Below, piece by piece: positions 24,278 through 32,486 of a stretch of 60,694 nucleotides of DNA; the first letter of the stretch is position 1, and each line of letters opens with the position of its first letter. A model generated the notes under the pieces. It searched no databases. It had not been told where the DNA came from and saw only the letters and a program-made list of their open reading frames with translations. The stretch is taken from the NCBI RefSeq assembly GCF_001189915.1, contig NZ_LFLS01000038.1, positions 1-60,694 on the forward strand, given 5' to 3'. The stretch comes from Herbaspirillum autotrophicum. GTDB taxonomy: Bacteria > Pseudomonadota > Gammaproteobacteria > Burkholderiales > Burkholderiaceae_D. Both the position numbers and the translations under genes were made by a program.

Positions 24278-25306
24278 ATGAAACACAAATTGCTTGTGGG
24301 CCTGAGTGCGGCCTTGGCCACCGTTTCGACCGCAGCCATGCTATTGCTGGCAGCACCGGCAACAGCGCAGACGCCGGCCACGCGCACCATCAAGGTAGCC
24401 ACCATTGCGGTGACCAACAGTCCGTGGCACAAGGCCTTGCTGAAGTTCAAGGAAATCGTGGATGCCGACAGCAAAGGGCGTTACACCGTCAGCCTGTATC
24501 CGGACGGCCAGCTCGGCGATATTCCGCAATTGTTGTCGGCCATGCAGATCGGTACCGTCGACATGGCTTACTTCGGCTTGTCATCGATCAGCTATGTGCG
24601 CGGCGGCGAAGCCCTGAACGTGATCTACGTGCCGTATCTGTTCAAGGACGGCGAATGGGCCGAGAAAATTCTCAACAACGATGAATTCCAGAGTATCTAC
24701 GCCAAGGTAGCGACCAGTTCCGGCGTGCGTGTGTTCGGCGCCTGGGGCCAGCGTTCACCGCGCGCGATGCAGACCACCAAGGGACCGGTCAAAAAGCCGG
24801 AAGATTTGCGTGGCATGCGCATTCGCATCCCGCCGATCCCGCTGCTGAAAGCCACCTTCGACCGCTTGAATGTACAAGTGGCATCGATGGGGGTGCTGGA
24901 AATCTACAACGCCTTGTCGCGCGGCATGGTGGATGGACAGGATAACGGCTTCGATCTGGCGATGCCGCCCAAATTCTATGAGGCAGCCAAGTACTGGTCC
25001 GCCACCGATCACGTCTATGAAGTGGTCGGCTGGTTCGTGTCCGAGAGATTGTGGAAGACCTTGCCGCCGGCCGATCAGGAAATGTTCAAGAAAGCCTCGC
25101 GTGAAGCCGGCAAGGTCGCGACCGATCTGGAAAAGAAATACGACCACGACAGCATCGCCGTCATGCAAGCCGCCGGCGTCACTTATACCGTGCCTGACAA
25201 GGCCGCATTCCGCGCCGCCGTGGCCGGTGTCGAAAAACCGTTCGACGGCAAGCTGTGGCCGGCCGGCCTGGTCGAGCGCATTCACAAAATCCAGGGTGAC
25301 AAGTGA
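24278..25306 (+). CDS. TRAP transporter substrate-binding protein (DctP family)
   Basis: A 342-residue periplasmic binding protein. ATG 24278 is preceded by GGAGACGAC and gives a signal peptide cleaved near ATAQ. The DctP pattern is clear: VTNSPWHKALLKFKEIVD, YPDGQLGDIPQLLSAMQIGTVDMAY, DLRGMRIRIPPIP with the carboxylate-binding Arg, and ALSRGMVDGQDNG. It feeds the DctQ/DctM genes that follow and its stop overlaps the DctQ GTG start. TRAP systems import organic acids with sodium; the ligand should be an organic acid used by this operon. Confidence 0.92.
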   Translation: MKHKLLVGLSAALATVSTAAMLLLAAPATAQTPATRTIKVATIAVTNSPWHKALLKFKEIVDADSKGRYTVSLYPDGQLGDIPQLLSAMQIGTVDMAYFGLSSISYVRGGEALNVIYVPYLFKDGEWAEKILNNDEFQSIYAKVATSSGVRVFGAWGQRSPRAMQTTKGPVKKPEDLRGMRIRIPPIPLLKATFDRLNVQVASMGVLEIYNALSRGMVDGQDNGFDLAMPPKFYEAAKYWSATDHVYEVVGWFVSERLWKTLPPADQEMFKKASREAGKVATDLEKKYDHDSIAVMQAAGVTYTVPDKAAFRAAVAGVEKPFDGKLWPAGLVERIHKIQGDK

Positions 25307-25863
25307 GCAGCGGGCTGAATCTGCCTGAAGCTGAGGCACCCCCGACCGTGCCGTTGCTGGTGCCGGTGCGCTGGCTGCACTGGCTCGCCAAAGCCGGTGC
25401 GGTACTGGCGCTGTTCACGGTGCTGGCGTTCACGGTCGGTCAGGTGGCGGATCGCTACATCCTGAAATCGAGCTTCGGTGCCTACGATCAGTTTGCCCGC
25501 ATGGGCATGGTGTGGCTGACCTTCATCGGCATTGCCATTGGTATCCGTGACCGCGTCAATGTCCGCATCGAATTGCTCAATCACCTGGCGCCCAAAAAAA
25601 TTCGCACCGCCGTGGCGCTGGCGCTCGATTTCGTGATCCTGTGCATGGCGGTGGTACTGGTACTGGTGGGCGTGCGGTTGATGGATATCGGTTCATTCCA
25701 GACCATCATGGGCACCGACCTGACCTACGACGCCATGTACGCCGCGTTGCTGGTCGGCATGGGGTTGCTGATTCTGTTCCTGGTTTTTCGGTTCGCCGAT
25801 TTCTTTTGCGGCGGTCGTTTGAATATTGATACTCCGGTGCCTGACGATGATCATCATTTTTAG
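25303..25863 (+). CDS. TRAP transporter small permease (DctQ family)
   Basis: A 186-residue inner-membrane protein with four predicted helices: AKAGAVLALFTVLAFTVG, FARMGMVWLTFIGIAIGI, LALDFVILCMAVVLVLVG and ALLVGMGLLILFLVFRF. It starts with GTG overlapping the stop of the binding-protein gene (GTGA) and ends inside the DctM gene, so the three are translationally coupled. It partners DctM in sodium-driven uptake. Confidence 0.9.
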   Translation: MSSGLNLPEAEAPPTVPLLVPVRWLHWLAKAGAVLALFTVLAFTVGQVADRYILKSSFGAYDQFARMGMVWLTFIGIAIGIRDRVNVRIELLNHLAPKKIRTAVALALDFVILCMAVVLVLVGVRLMDIGSFQTIMGTDLTYDAMYAALLVGMGLLILFLVFRFADFFCGGRLNIDTPVPDDDHHF

Positions 25864-27133
25864 TGTTCTGATTTTCTTTTTGTTGCTGGTGGTCGGACTC
25901 GATGTCGGTTTTTCGATGATCGTGGCGGCCTTGACCGGCATGCTGTTGCACACCGGCGGCGGGGTTGATCCGATCATGGTGCCGATGACGCTGGTATCGA
26001 GTGTCGACAGTGCCGCGCTGGTGGCGGTGCCGTTGTTCGTGCTGGCCGGCGAGATCATGAATCAGGGCGGCTTGACGCGACGCCTGATCGAATGGTCAAC
26101 CGCGATGGTCGGCCATTTTCGCGGCAGCCTGTCGCAAGTGGCGATGACCACCAACCTGATGATGGCCGGCATTACCGGTTCGGCGGTAGCGGATGCCACT
26201 GCCACCGGCGCCATGCTGATTCCGGCCATGAAAAAGGAAGGCTACAAGCCCGGTTACGCAGCAGCCGTGATTGCGGCCGGCGCCATGCTGGGGCCGATCC
26301 TGCCGCCGTCGATCCCGATGATCGTGTATGCGGTAGTGGCCAATGTTTCGGTCGCCAAGCTGTTCATGGCGGGCATCGTGCCGGGCTTGATGCTGTTTGC
26401 CGGCTACGTGGCGATTTGCGCTTTCATCGCCCGCAAGCGCAACTATCTGGCCAAGCCGCGCGCTACCTGGCGCACCCAGGTGCAAAGCACGCGGGTGGCG
26501 ATCTGGGCGCTGGTGGTGCCGGTCATGATCGTGCTTGGGATCCGCTCCGGCATCATCACCGAAACCGAAGCCGCCGGCGTGATCTGCATTTACGCCTTGT
26601 TCGTCGGTATCTTCGTTTATCGCGATTTGAAAATCCGCAAGCTGGGCGCGGTGTTTTACTCGGCGGCCAAGACCTCGGCAGTGATCCTGTTTTTGCTGGC
26701 CGCCGCCGGACCCTTCTCGTGGCTGATGAGTGAAGCGCATATCGCGACCATGATTTCGCAGTTCATTCTCGGTATCTCCAAGGATCCGCTGATCGTGCTG
26801 CTGGTGGTCAACCTGTTGCTGCTGGCAGTCGGCATGGTGTTCGAACCGTTGCCGGCGCTGGTGATGTTCGTGCCGACCCTGTTGCCGATTCAGGCCGCGC
26901 TCGGCATCGATCCGATTCACTTTGCCACGGTGGTCATCATCAACCTGATGATCGGCATGCTGCATCCGCCGGTCGGTTTGCTGATTCTGATCACGGCGGC
27001 CATCGGTCGCGTGCGGCTGTGGTCGGTGGCCATGGAAACCCTGCCATTTCTGGGCTGGTCGCTGGTGGTGCTGTTGCTGGTCTCGGTCTTTCCGTTTCTG
27101 GTGACTTGGCTGCCGAATCTGGCGATCAGGTGA
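25847..27133 (+). CDS. TRAP transporter large permease (DctM family)
   Basis: A 428-residue membrane protein with about twelve helices. Family motifs are visible: FVLAGEIMNQGGLTRRLIEW, GSAVADATATGAMLIPAMKK, AAGAMLGPILPPSIPMIVYA and LMIGMLHPPVGLLI. ATG 25847 was chosen over a TTG at 25826 because MIIIFSVLIFFLLLVVG is the usual DctM opening. It overlaps DctQ by 17 bases. The next gene follows after 38 bases. Confidence 0.93.
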   Translation: MIIIFSVLIFFLLLVVGLDVGFSMIVAALTGMLLHTGGGVDPIMVPMTLVSSVDSAALVAVPLFVLAGEIMNQGGLTRRLIEWSTAMVGHFRGSLSQVAMTTNLMMAGITGSAVADATATGAMLIPAMKKEGYKPGYAAAVIAAGAMLGPILPPSIPMIVYAVVANVSVAKLFMAGIVPGLMLFAGYVAICAFIARKRNYLAKPRATWRTQVQSTRVAIWALVVPVMIVLGIRSGIITETEAAGVICIYALFVGIFVYRDLKIRKLGAVFYSAAKTSAVILFLLAAAGPFSWLMSEAHIATMISQFILGISKDPLIVLLVVNLLLLAVGMVFEPLPALVMFVPTLLPIQAALGIDPIHFATVVIINLMIGMLHPPVGLLILITAAIGRVRLWSVAMETLPFLGWSLVVLLLVSVFPFLVTWLPNLAIR

Positions 27134-27171
27134 CGCTCTTGTCCATAGCTAATAACGACTGAGGAATACGC

Positions 27172-28140
27172 ATGCAACAACACGTTTCTGGTTCTGTTCT
27201 GCCGGCTGGCGACAGCTGGGTGGATGTGATTGAAGTCGGTACCCGCGACGGTTTGCAGATTGAAACCACGCTGGTGCCGGCGGCGCAAAAGATCGCCATT
27301 CTCAACGCCATGATTGCCAGCGGTATCCGGCATATCGAAGTGACCTCGTTCGTGTCACCCAAAGCGGTGCCGCAGCTGGCGGACGCCAGTGAAGTGCTGG
27401 CCGGCATTGCGCGTCGCGACGATACGTTTCTGATGGCCCTGATACCGAATGTCAAGGGCGCCGAGCGGGCGGCACTGACCTCGCTCGATGGCGGCGTATT
27501 GCTGTGCTCGGCATCGGAGACGCATAACCGCAAAAATCTCAATCGCAGCATTGCCGACACCATCAGCGGTTTCGGGCCGGTGGTGGAGTGTCTGCATCAG
27601 GCCGGGATTGATGCCATGGGTGCCGTTGCCACGGCATTCGGGTGCCCGTTCGAAGGTGAGGTCAGTATCGCGGCGGTGGAGCGGATTGTCGGCGCTTATG
27701 CTGAACTGGGAATTACCCACATCACGCTCGGCGACACCACCGGCATGGCGACGCCGCGCAACGTCCGCAGTACCGTGCGCGCCTTGCGCCAGTCCTTTCC
27801 CCAACTGCAAATCACGCTGCATTTGCACAATACCCGTGGCATCGGTCTGGCCAATGTGGTGGTCGGACTGGAAGAGGGCATTCGCCGTTTCGATGCTTCG
27901 GTCGGCGGCTTGGGCGGTTGTCCGTTCGCGGCCGGCGCGACCGGCAATATCTGCACCGAAGATCTGGTGTATCTGCTGGCCGAAAGCGGGTATCGCACCG
28001 GCATTGATCTGTCGCAATCGATTGCGGTGGCGTTGCAGATGGAGCGGGTGCTCGGCAAGCGATTGTCCGGCCAGGTCATGCGCGCCGGTCCGCGTCTGGC
28101 GTTGCACGCAGCCGATGCGGTTCCCACCGCAGCCGGTTAG
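27172..28140 (+). CDS. hydroxymethylglutaryl-CoA lyase-like enzyme
   Basis: A 322-residue TIM-barrel lyase of the HMGL-like family, cleaving a 3-hydroxy-acyl-CoA to acetyl- or pyruvate-type products. It shows the catalytic VGTRDGLQ (22-29), the metal-binding LHLHNTRG, and GLGGCPFAAGATGN with the conserved Cys of the family. GAGGAA precedes the ATG. True HMG-CoA lyases serve leucine breakdown; here no leucine genes are near. Together with the CaiB CoA-transferase 10 bases downstream, an HMG-CoA, citramalyl-CoA or similar tertiary-hydroxy diacid-CoA substrate is likely. Confidence 0.88.
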   Translation: MQQHVSGSVLPAGDSWVDVIEVGTRDGLQIETTLVPAAQKIAILNAMIASGIRHIEVTSFVSPKAVPQLADASEVLAGIARRDDTFLMALIPNVKGAERAALTSLDGGVLLCSASETHNRKNLNRSIADTISGFGPVVECLHQAGIDAMGAVATAFGCPFEGEVSIAAVERIVGAYAELGITHITLGDTTGMATPRNVRSTVRALRQSFPQLQITLHLHNTRGIGLANVVVGLEEGIRRFDASVGGLGGCPFAAGATGNICTEDLVYLLAESGYRTGIDLSQSIAVALQMERVLGKRLSGQVMRAGPRLALHAADAVPTAAG

Positions 28141-28150
28141 GAGGACAGAT

Positions 28151-29311
28151 ATGCAACAACCTCTTTCCGGGATCAAGGTCATCGACCTCACGCGCATTTT
28201 GTCGGGGCCGTTCTGTACCATGCTGTTGGGCGACATGGGTGCCGACGTGATCAAGATCGAAGGCGCCGGCGATGGCGATCCGGTGCGCCGGCAGGGCGCC
28301 AGGGTCGAGGATTTCAGTTGGTACTTCGCTTCCTTCAACCGCAACAAGCGCTCGATGGTGCTGGACTTGCGCTCGGCCGAGGGCAAGGCGGTGCTGACGC
28401 AACTGATCGCGCAATCCGATGTACTGGTGGAAAACTTCCGTCCCGGCGTATTGGCCGAGATGGGTTTTGATGACGACCGTCTGGCCGCCATCAATCCGCG
28501 GCTGGTGACGGCTGGCATTACCGGCTATGGCGCCAGCGGCCCCTATGCAGAACGGCCGGCCTTCGATTTTGTGGTGCAGGCGATGAGCGGTTTCATGGCG
28601 TCCAGCGGCGCCGCCGATGGCCCGCCGATGCGCTGTGCGCCGCCGATCACCGATCTGGTGGCCGGCTTGTATGCGGCCTGGGGCATCGTCAATGCCTTGC
28701 GCGCCCGCGATCAAAGCGGCAGCGGCCAGCGCGTGGAAGCCGCCATGATGACCGGTATTCTGAGCATGTTCGCCTATCTGAGCGCGGACTATCTGGCCAC
28801 CGGAAAACTGCCGGTGCGGACCGGCAACGATCATCCGATTGCCTCGCCGTATGGCTTGTTCAGCGCCAGCGATGGCGAAATCGCCGTCGCCCCGAGCACC
28901 GAAGATATTCTGGCGCGCTTTCTCGGCCTGCTTGGTCTGCGGCATTTGCTCGATGAAGCGCGCTTTGCCAGCAACCCGCAACGGGTGCTGCATCGCCAGG
29001 AGCTCAACCGCCTGATCAACGAACGGGTCGGCACCGATACCCAAGCCAACTGGATCAGTCGCCTGAATCTGGGCGGCGTGCCTTGCGGCCGGGTGCAGGA
29101 TATCGGTGAAGCCTTGCGCGATCCGCAGATGCTGCATCAAAACATGGTGCTGGATATCGAGCACCCGGGACATGGCGTGGTCAAGATGGTCGGTTTTCCG
29201 GTCAAGCTGTCGGCCTCGCCGTGCGTGGTGCGTTACCCGGCGCCGGATTACGGGGCGCATACGGCAGAAATTCTGGAGGAGTTGCGGCTGTCGACGACGG
29301 CCGGCGGCTGA
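28151..29311 (+). CDS. CaiB/BaiF-family (class III) CoA-transferase
   Basis: A 386-residue CoA-transferase that moves CoA between carboxylic acids. It opens GIKVIDLTRILSGPFCTMLL, has VENFRPGVLAEMGF, and the catalytic Asp168 in PPITDLVAGLYA. The ATG has GGAGGA just upstream; the long in-frame extension into the HMG-CoA-lyase gene was rejected. Likely role: activation of the imported diacid to its CoA thioester, which the HMGL-like enzyme then cleaves. It is the last gene of the operon and is followed by a terminator. Confidence 0.92.
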   Translation: MQQPLSGIKVIDLTRILSGPFCTMLLGDMGADVIKIEGAGDGDPVRRQGARVEDFSWYFASFNRNKRSMVLDLRSAEGKAVLTQLIAQSDVLVENFRPGVLAEMGFDDDRLAAINPRLVTAGITGYGASGPYAERPAFDFVVQAMSGFMASSGAADGPPMRCAPPITDLVAGLYAAWGIVNALRARDQSGSGQRVEAAMMTGILSMFAYLSADYLATGKLPVRTGNDHPIASPYGLFSASDGEIAVAPSTEDILARFLGLLGLRHLLDEARFASNPQRVLHRQELNRLINERVGTDTQANWISRLNLGGVPCGRVQDIGEALRDPQMLHQNMVLDIEHPGHGVVKMVGFPVKLSASPCVVRYPAPDYGAHTAEILEELRLSTTAGG

Positions 29312-29337
29312 GGCAATCATGCGCAGCAAGGTTTCTG

Positions 29338-29382
29338 GCATGCCGGTCCGCGATCAATGCGTTCCGGCATGCTCTTTTTCTT
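29338..29382 (+). terminator. Rho-independent terminator of the CoA-transferase operon
   Basis: GCATGCCGG (29338-29346) pairs perfectly with CCGGCATGC (29364-29372), followed by TCTTTTTCTT. The 17-base loop is long but can fold further. It ends the SMP-30/TRAP/HMGL/CaiB operon. Confidence 0.8.
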
Positions 29383-29651
29383 CAATTTGACAGATATCGC
29401 CAACGTCATAGCGGCAATCCCCGCCGCCGATCTTCACGTCCCACGCTAAAAAATCACGATTTTCATCGTTGTCATGCACTGAAATTGCCATGTGGAAATT
29501 TTAGTGAGATTTTTTGTGCATTTATTTTCCCCCGAAAAAATGTATAACGTTACCGAGAGCTAACATTGCATGGAGTTAACGTCTCAAAAAGATTCGTCGG
29601 TTGGGGAAAAGACGGATTGTGTTATTGGCAGTGTTTTGGGGAAGCACTCGG
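29383..29651 (+). other. AT-rich upstream region of the response-regulator gene
   Basis: No gene is seen. The stretch is clearly more AT-rich than the neighbouring operons, with TATAAC near 29541 as a possible -10 and the repeated elements AACGTT, AACATT and TTAACGT at 29545-29583. It should hold the promoter of the regulator/diguanylate cyclase pair. Confidence 0.35.
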
Positions 29652-29798
29652 GTGAGTATTTTAATTGTCGAACTCCAGGATAATTTGCGGGGGATCATGG
29701 CAAATCACCTTGCAGGATCCGGGATTTCAGTTCGTTCTGCAGCGAGCATTGTGCAAATGAATCTGGAGATTCAAAAAAAAAGCCGACCGTCGTCGTGA
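29652..29798 (+). CDS. N-terminal receiver fragment of an OmpR-type regulator (frame 1)
   Basis: A 48-residue frame opening with GTG: VSILIVELQDNLRGIMANHL looks like the first strand and helix of a response-regulator receiver (usual form ILIVEDD). It runs into a tract of nine A residues (29773-29781), then stops at 29796-29798. Read with one extra A (or after a -1 ribosomal slip) it continues as KKPTVVVMEAQAVNGSGLSG into the next frame, which restores a full receiver domain. The site reads CAA AAA AAA AGC, which contains the slippery A AAA AAA heptamer. It may be a sequencing error, a decayed gene, or a deliberate slip. Confidence 0.5.
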   Translation: MSILIVELQDNLRGIMANHLAGSGISVRSAASIVQMNLEIQKKSRPSS

Positions 29799-30367
29799 TG
29801 GAGGCGCAGGCTGTTAACGGTTCCGGATTGTCGGGAATCGTGAATCTGCGGCAGCGCTTTCCGTTGCTGGGTATCGTGGTGATCACCGAAAAGAACGATG
29901 ATGCAGGGCACGTGCGGGCACTGCAGGAAGGCGCCGACCATTTCTTTCCGCGCTCGGTAAGCCTGCCGGTCTTGTCGGCTACCGTGGGCGCCTTGTTCCG
30001 GCGCGTTCATGTCCATGTCGATTCCCGCAAAGAACAGGTCCGCGTGTGGAAATTCAACCGGCGCTCGCAAATGCTGTCGGGTTCGTGCGGCACCCGCATC
30101 AATTTCAGTGACCGCGAGAGCGCGATACTGACCATGCTGTTTCTCAATCCGCATTTCCCGGTAAGTACCGAAAGACTGCTGCACGCATTGAACATGTCGG
30201 CAGAGATCTTCGATCCGCACCGCGTCGACACCATCATTTACAGAATCCGTAAAAAGCTCAATCAAGGCTCCGGTGCCGCGTTTGAGATTCGCAACATCTA
30301 TGGCCAAGGGTACATGTGCATTGGATCAGAAGGGGACGCGGTATTTCATGTTTGGGATGGACAATAA
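29795..30367 (+). CDS. OmpR-family response regulator, degenerate receiver plus winged helix
   Basis: A 190-residue frame (GTG 29795, ATG 29798) in the -1 frame relative to the fragment before it. Residues 1-70 are the C-terminal half of a receiver: LGIVVITEKNDDAG with the conserved Thr, and GADHFFPRS where Arg replaces the usual Lys. The expected phosphate-accepting Asp position reads Glu (VVVMEAQ), so it is not phosphorylated in the normal way. Residues ~100-185 are an OmpR winged helix (INFSDRESAILTMLF, VDTIIYRIRKKL, IRNIYGQGYMCIG). It overlaps the diguanylate cyclase start by 20 bases, so the two form an operon. Confidence 0.75.
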   Translation: MMEAQAVNGSGLSGIVNLRQRFPLLGIVVITEKNDDAGHVRALQEGADHFFPRSVSLPVLSATVGALFRRVHVHVDSRKEQVRVWKFNRRSQMLSGSCGTRINFSDRESAILTMLFLNPHFPVSTERLLHALNMSAEIFDPHRVDTIIYRIRKKLNQGSGAAFEIRNIYGQGYMCIGSEGDAVFHVWDGQ

Positions 30368-31007
30368 GTTGAGTCTCGCCGCTCTGCTCTGCCTGCTGTT
30401 TGCGGTCGCCAATTGCTGGCTGCTGATCCGGCTGGCCGCAGTCCGGCGACAACGAGATGCGGCCGGCGTGACGATCGCCCTGTTGCAAAAGGAAATGGCG
30501 CTGCTGCAAGATCAGGCGCTGCACGATCACCTGACCGGTCTGCCCAATCGCGCCTTGCTGGAAGACCGCATCCGCCAGGCCCTGGTCAAGGCCACGCGCG
30601 AAGAAACCAATTTCCTGATTCTGTTCCTCGACCTGGATCGCTTCAAGCCGGTCAATGACATGTATGGACACGATGTCGGCGACCGCCTGCTGATCGATGT
30701 CGGCCGCCGCATCCGGCAAGCCGTGCGCGAAGAAGATACCGTGGCCCGCATCGGCGGCGATGAATTCGTGGTGCTGGCGTTCATTTCATCCCCGCCGGAC
30801 GCCGCGCTGATGGTCAGGAAAATCGGCGATGTTTTGAACCACCCGTTCGAAGCCGGCGGCAATGCGATTCATATCGCAGCCAGTATCGGGCAGTCGGTAT
30901 TTCCGCAGGATGGCCGCTCGCTGGAAGAATTATTGTGGAAAGCCGATGGCGCCATGTATCTTCACAAAAAACGGACGCATAAAAATAACGGCGTGGTCAG
31001 TATCTGA
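30348..31007 (+). CDS. membrane-anchored diguanylate cyclase (GGDEF)
   Basis: A 219-residue protein making cyclic di-GMP from two GTP. One membrane helix (LSLAALLCLLFAVANCWLLIRL, 8-29) leads into a short coiled coil, then a full GGDEF domain opening DHLTGLPNRALLEDR (60-74). The active motif GGDEF is at 136-140 and the inhibitory I-site RxxD (REED) at 127-130, five residues upstream, so product inhibition is expected. There is no sensory domain outside the membrane helix. The start is ATG 30348 or 30357; both overlap the regulator gene, which may control it. Confidence 0.9.
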   Translation: MFGMDNKLSLAALLCLLFAVANCWLLIRLAAVRRQRDAAGVTIALLQKEMALLQDQALHDHLTGLPNRALLEDRIRQALVKATREETNFLILFLDLDRFKPVNDMYGHDVGDRLLIDVGRRIRQAVREEDTVARIGGDEFVVLAFISSPPDAALMVRKIGDVLNHPFEAGGNAIHIAASIGQSVFPQDGRSLEELLWKADGAMYLHKKRTHKNNGVVSI

Positions 31008-31032
31008 TTGTCTGCCGGCAGGGGGAAGTTGT

Positions 31033-31301
<269 letters not shown>

Positions 31302-32480
31302 ATGTCTCATCCACTTCTGGTACTTGAAGATAAAAATACAAAATGTGCGTCGTTAATGGCGACCTTGGAGCTGGGCGATTATCTGGAGCTTGTCGAAGAA
31401 GCCTATTCAGACCAAGGAGGACTAGCGGGTCAGCGTGCGCCTATTCGTACCAAAACTGCGCTTAAAATTAGAAACCGGTTAGTGCAAGATCTGAAGCAAG
31501 GAGCCGTCATTCCTCCAGTTGTAATTGGGGTTGTTTGTACTCCACGGTTAAAAAGTAAGATGCGCGGCCTTGCAATGTCATCAGATCTGGTCAGTTTGCT
31601 TAAAGCCCATAAATTAGATCTATCTATTATTGACGGAATGCAGAGGACAACTGCATTGAAAGAGGCGTTCGATAAGAAGAACAAAAATCATTTTATTCGA
31701 GTAGAAATATGGGTTGCGGAAAAGGTCAGTAGTTTGATTTATCGCATGCTTGTCTTGAATACCGGTCAGGTTCCATGGGATCTAAAAAGACAGTTGGATA
31801 CGTTGTATCGGCCTATCCTTGCCGAGATAAAGGTGAAGCTACCAAAGATTAAAATAATTGGCCTTGATGAAACTAATCGTCGATCACAAGCTGGGGAATA
31901 CCGCAGCTCCAGAATCATCGAACTTTTTTTAGCATTTACGTCGCGATCTATTGAAATTGATATTAAGGAAAAAGTTGCTGAAGAGTTTATTAAGATTGAC
32001 TTGACTGAGGCAACTGCCTCGGACAATTTTTTACCTCTTTTTATTAAATCTTTGGAGCTTATGGCAAAGCTTGATGCAGAATTTGACCGGGTAAAATTAG
32101 CCGCGGAAGAAGGTGCAAGAGTTAGGAACGGCAAAGATATTTTTACATCTGCCCCAGCAGCGATCGGTTTTGTTGTTGCTATTGCCGAGCTAGTTCTTGG
32201 AGAGCCAGGATTTGACTATGACATGATTACTGCTCAAAAAGACTTGGATAAGATCGAGCGGACGGTCAAATCGCTCGTAACTGCACTAAAAGGCCTATCT
32301 CAAAAAGAGTTAGCTGCATTTATGGATTTTGAGACTCTGAACCAGAAGCTTTCTGTGAAATCAGGTCGAGTGGGGGATCATGATCGAAGCTTCTATAAGA
32401 AAGCTTTTTTGACGCTCTTGCGACTTCCTAAGGAAGTAATTCGTCAGGGAGCCATGACGCCATGCTGGATGGCGAGATGA
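31302..32480 (+). CDS. DGQHR/ParB-like domain protein (candidate defence or antitoxin component)
   Basis: A 392-residue soluble protein not matching a named gene I know. Residues ~45-80 (PIRTKTALKIRNRLVQDLKQ then IPPVVIGVV) and LSIIDGMQRTTALKEAF at 107-123 follow the layout of DGQHR (DndB-type) and DUF262/ParB-like domains, where the D-G-x-Q-R motif lies in the nucleotide or DNA-handling site; here the motif is DGMQR. LNTGQVPWDLKRQLDTL (152-168) also resembles the helix after that motif. The C-terminal ~180 residues are mainly helical and unknown. Codons are AT-rich, unlike its neighbours, indicating transfer. The HEPN-like gene starts 6 bases after the stop. Confidence 0.8.
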   Translation: MSHPLLVLEDKNTKCASLMATLELGDYLELVEEAYSDQGGLAGQRAPIRTKTALKIRNRLVQDLKQGAVIPPVVIGVVCTPRLKSKMRGLAMSSDLVSLLKAHKLDLSIIDGMQRTTALKEAFDKKNKNHFIRVEIWVAEKVSSLIYRMLVLNTGQVPWDLKRQLDTLYRPILAEIKVKLPKIKIIGLDETNRRSQAGEYRSSRIIELFLAFTSRSIEIDIKEKVAEEFIKIDLTEATASDNFLPLFIKSLELMAKLDAEFDRVKLAAEEGARVRNGKDIFTSAPAAIGFVVAIAELVLGEPGFDYDMITAQKDLDKIERTVKSLVTALKGLSQKELAAFMDFETLNQKLSVKSGRVGDHDRSFYKKAFLTLLRLPKEVIRQGAMTPCWMAR

Positions 32481-32486
32481 TTTGAT

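Noticed and set aside
27488..28150. N-terminal extension of the CoA-transferase frame into the HMG-CoA-lyase gene
   Set aside because: The extension is out of frame with the lyase and has no domain; GGAGGA before ATG 28151 and the family N-terminus fix the start.
31302..32480. Possible IS-encoded or phage integrase identity of the first cassette gene
   Set aside because: No DDE, Ser- or Tyr-recombinase motifs are visible; the DGMQR motif and helical C-terminus do not fit a recombinase.
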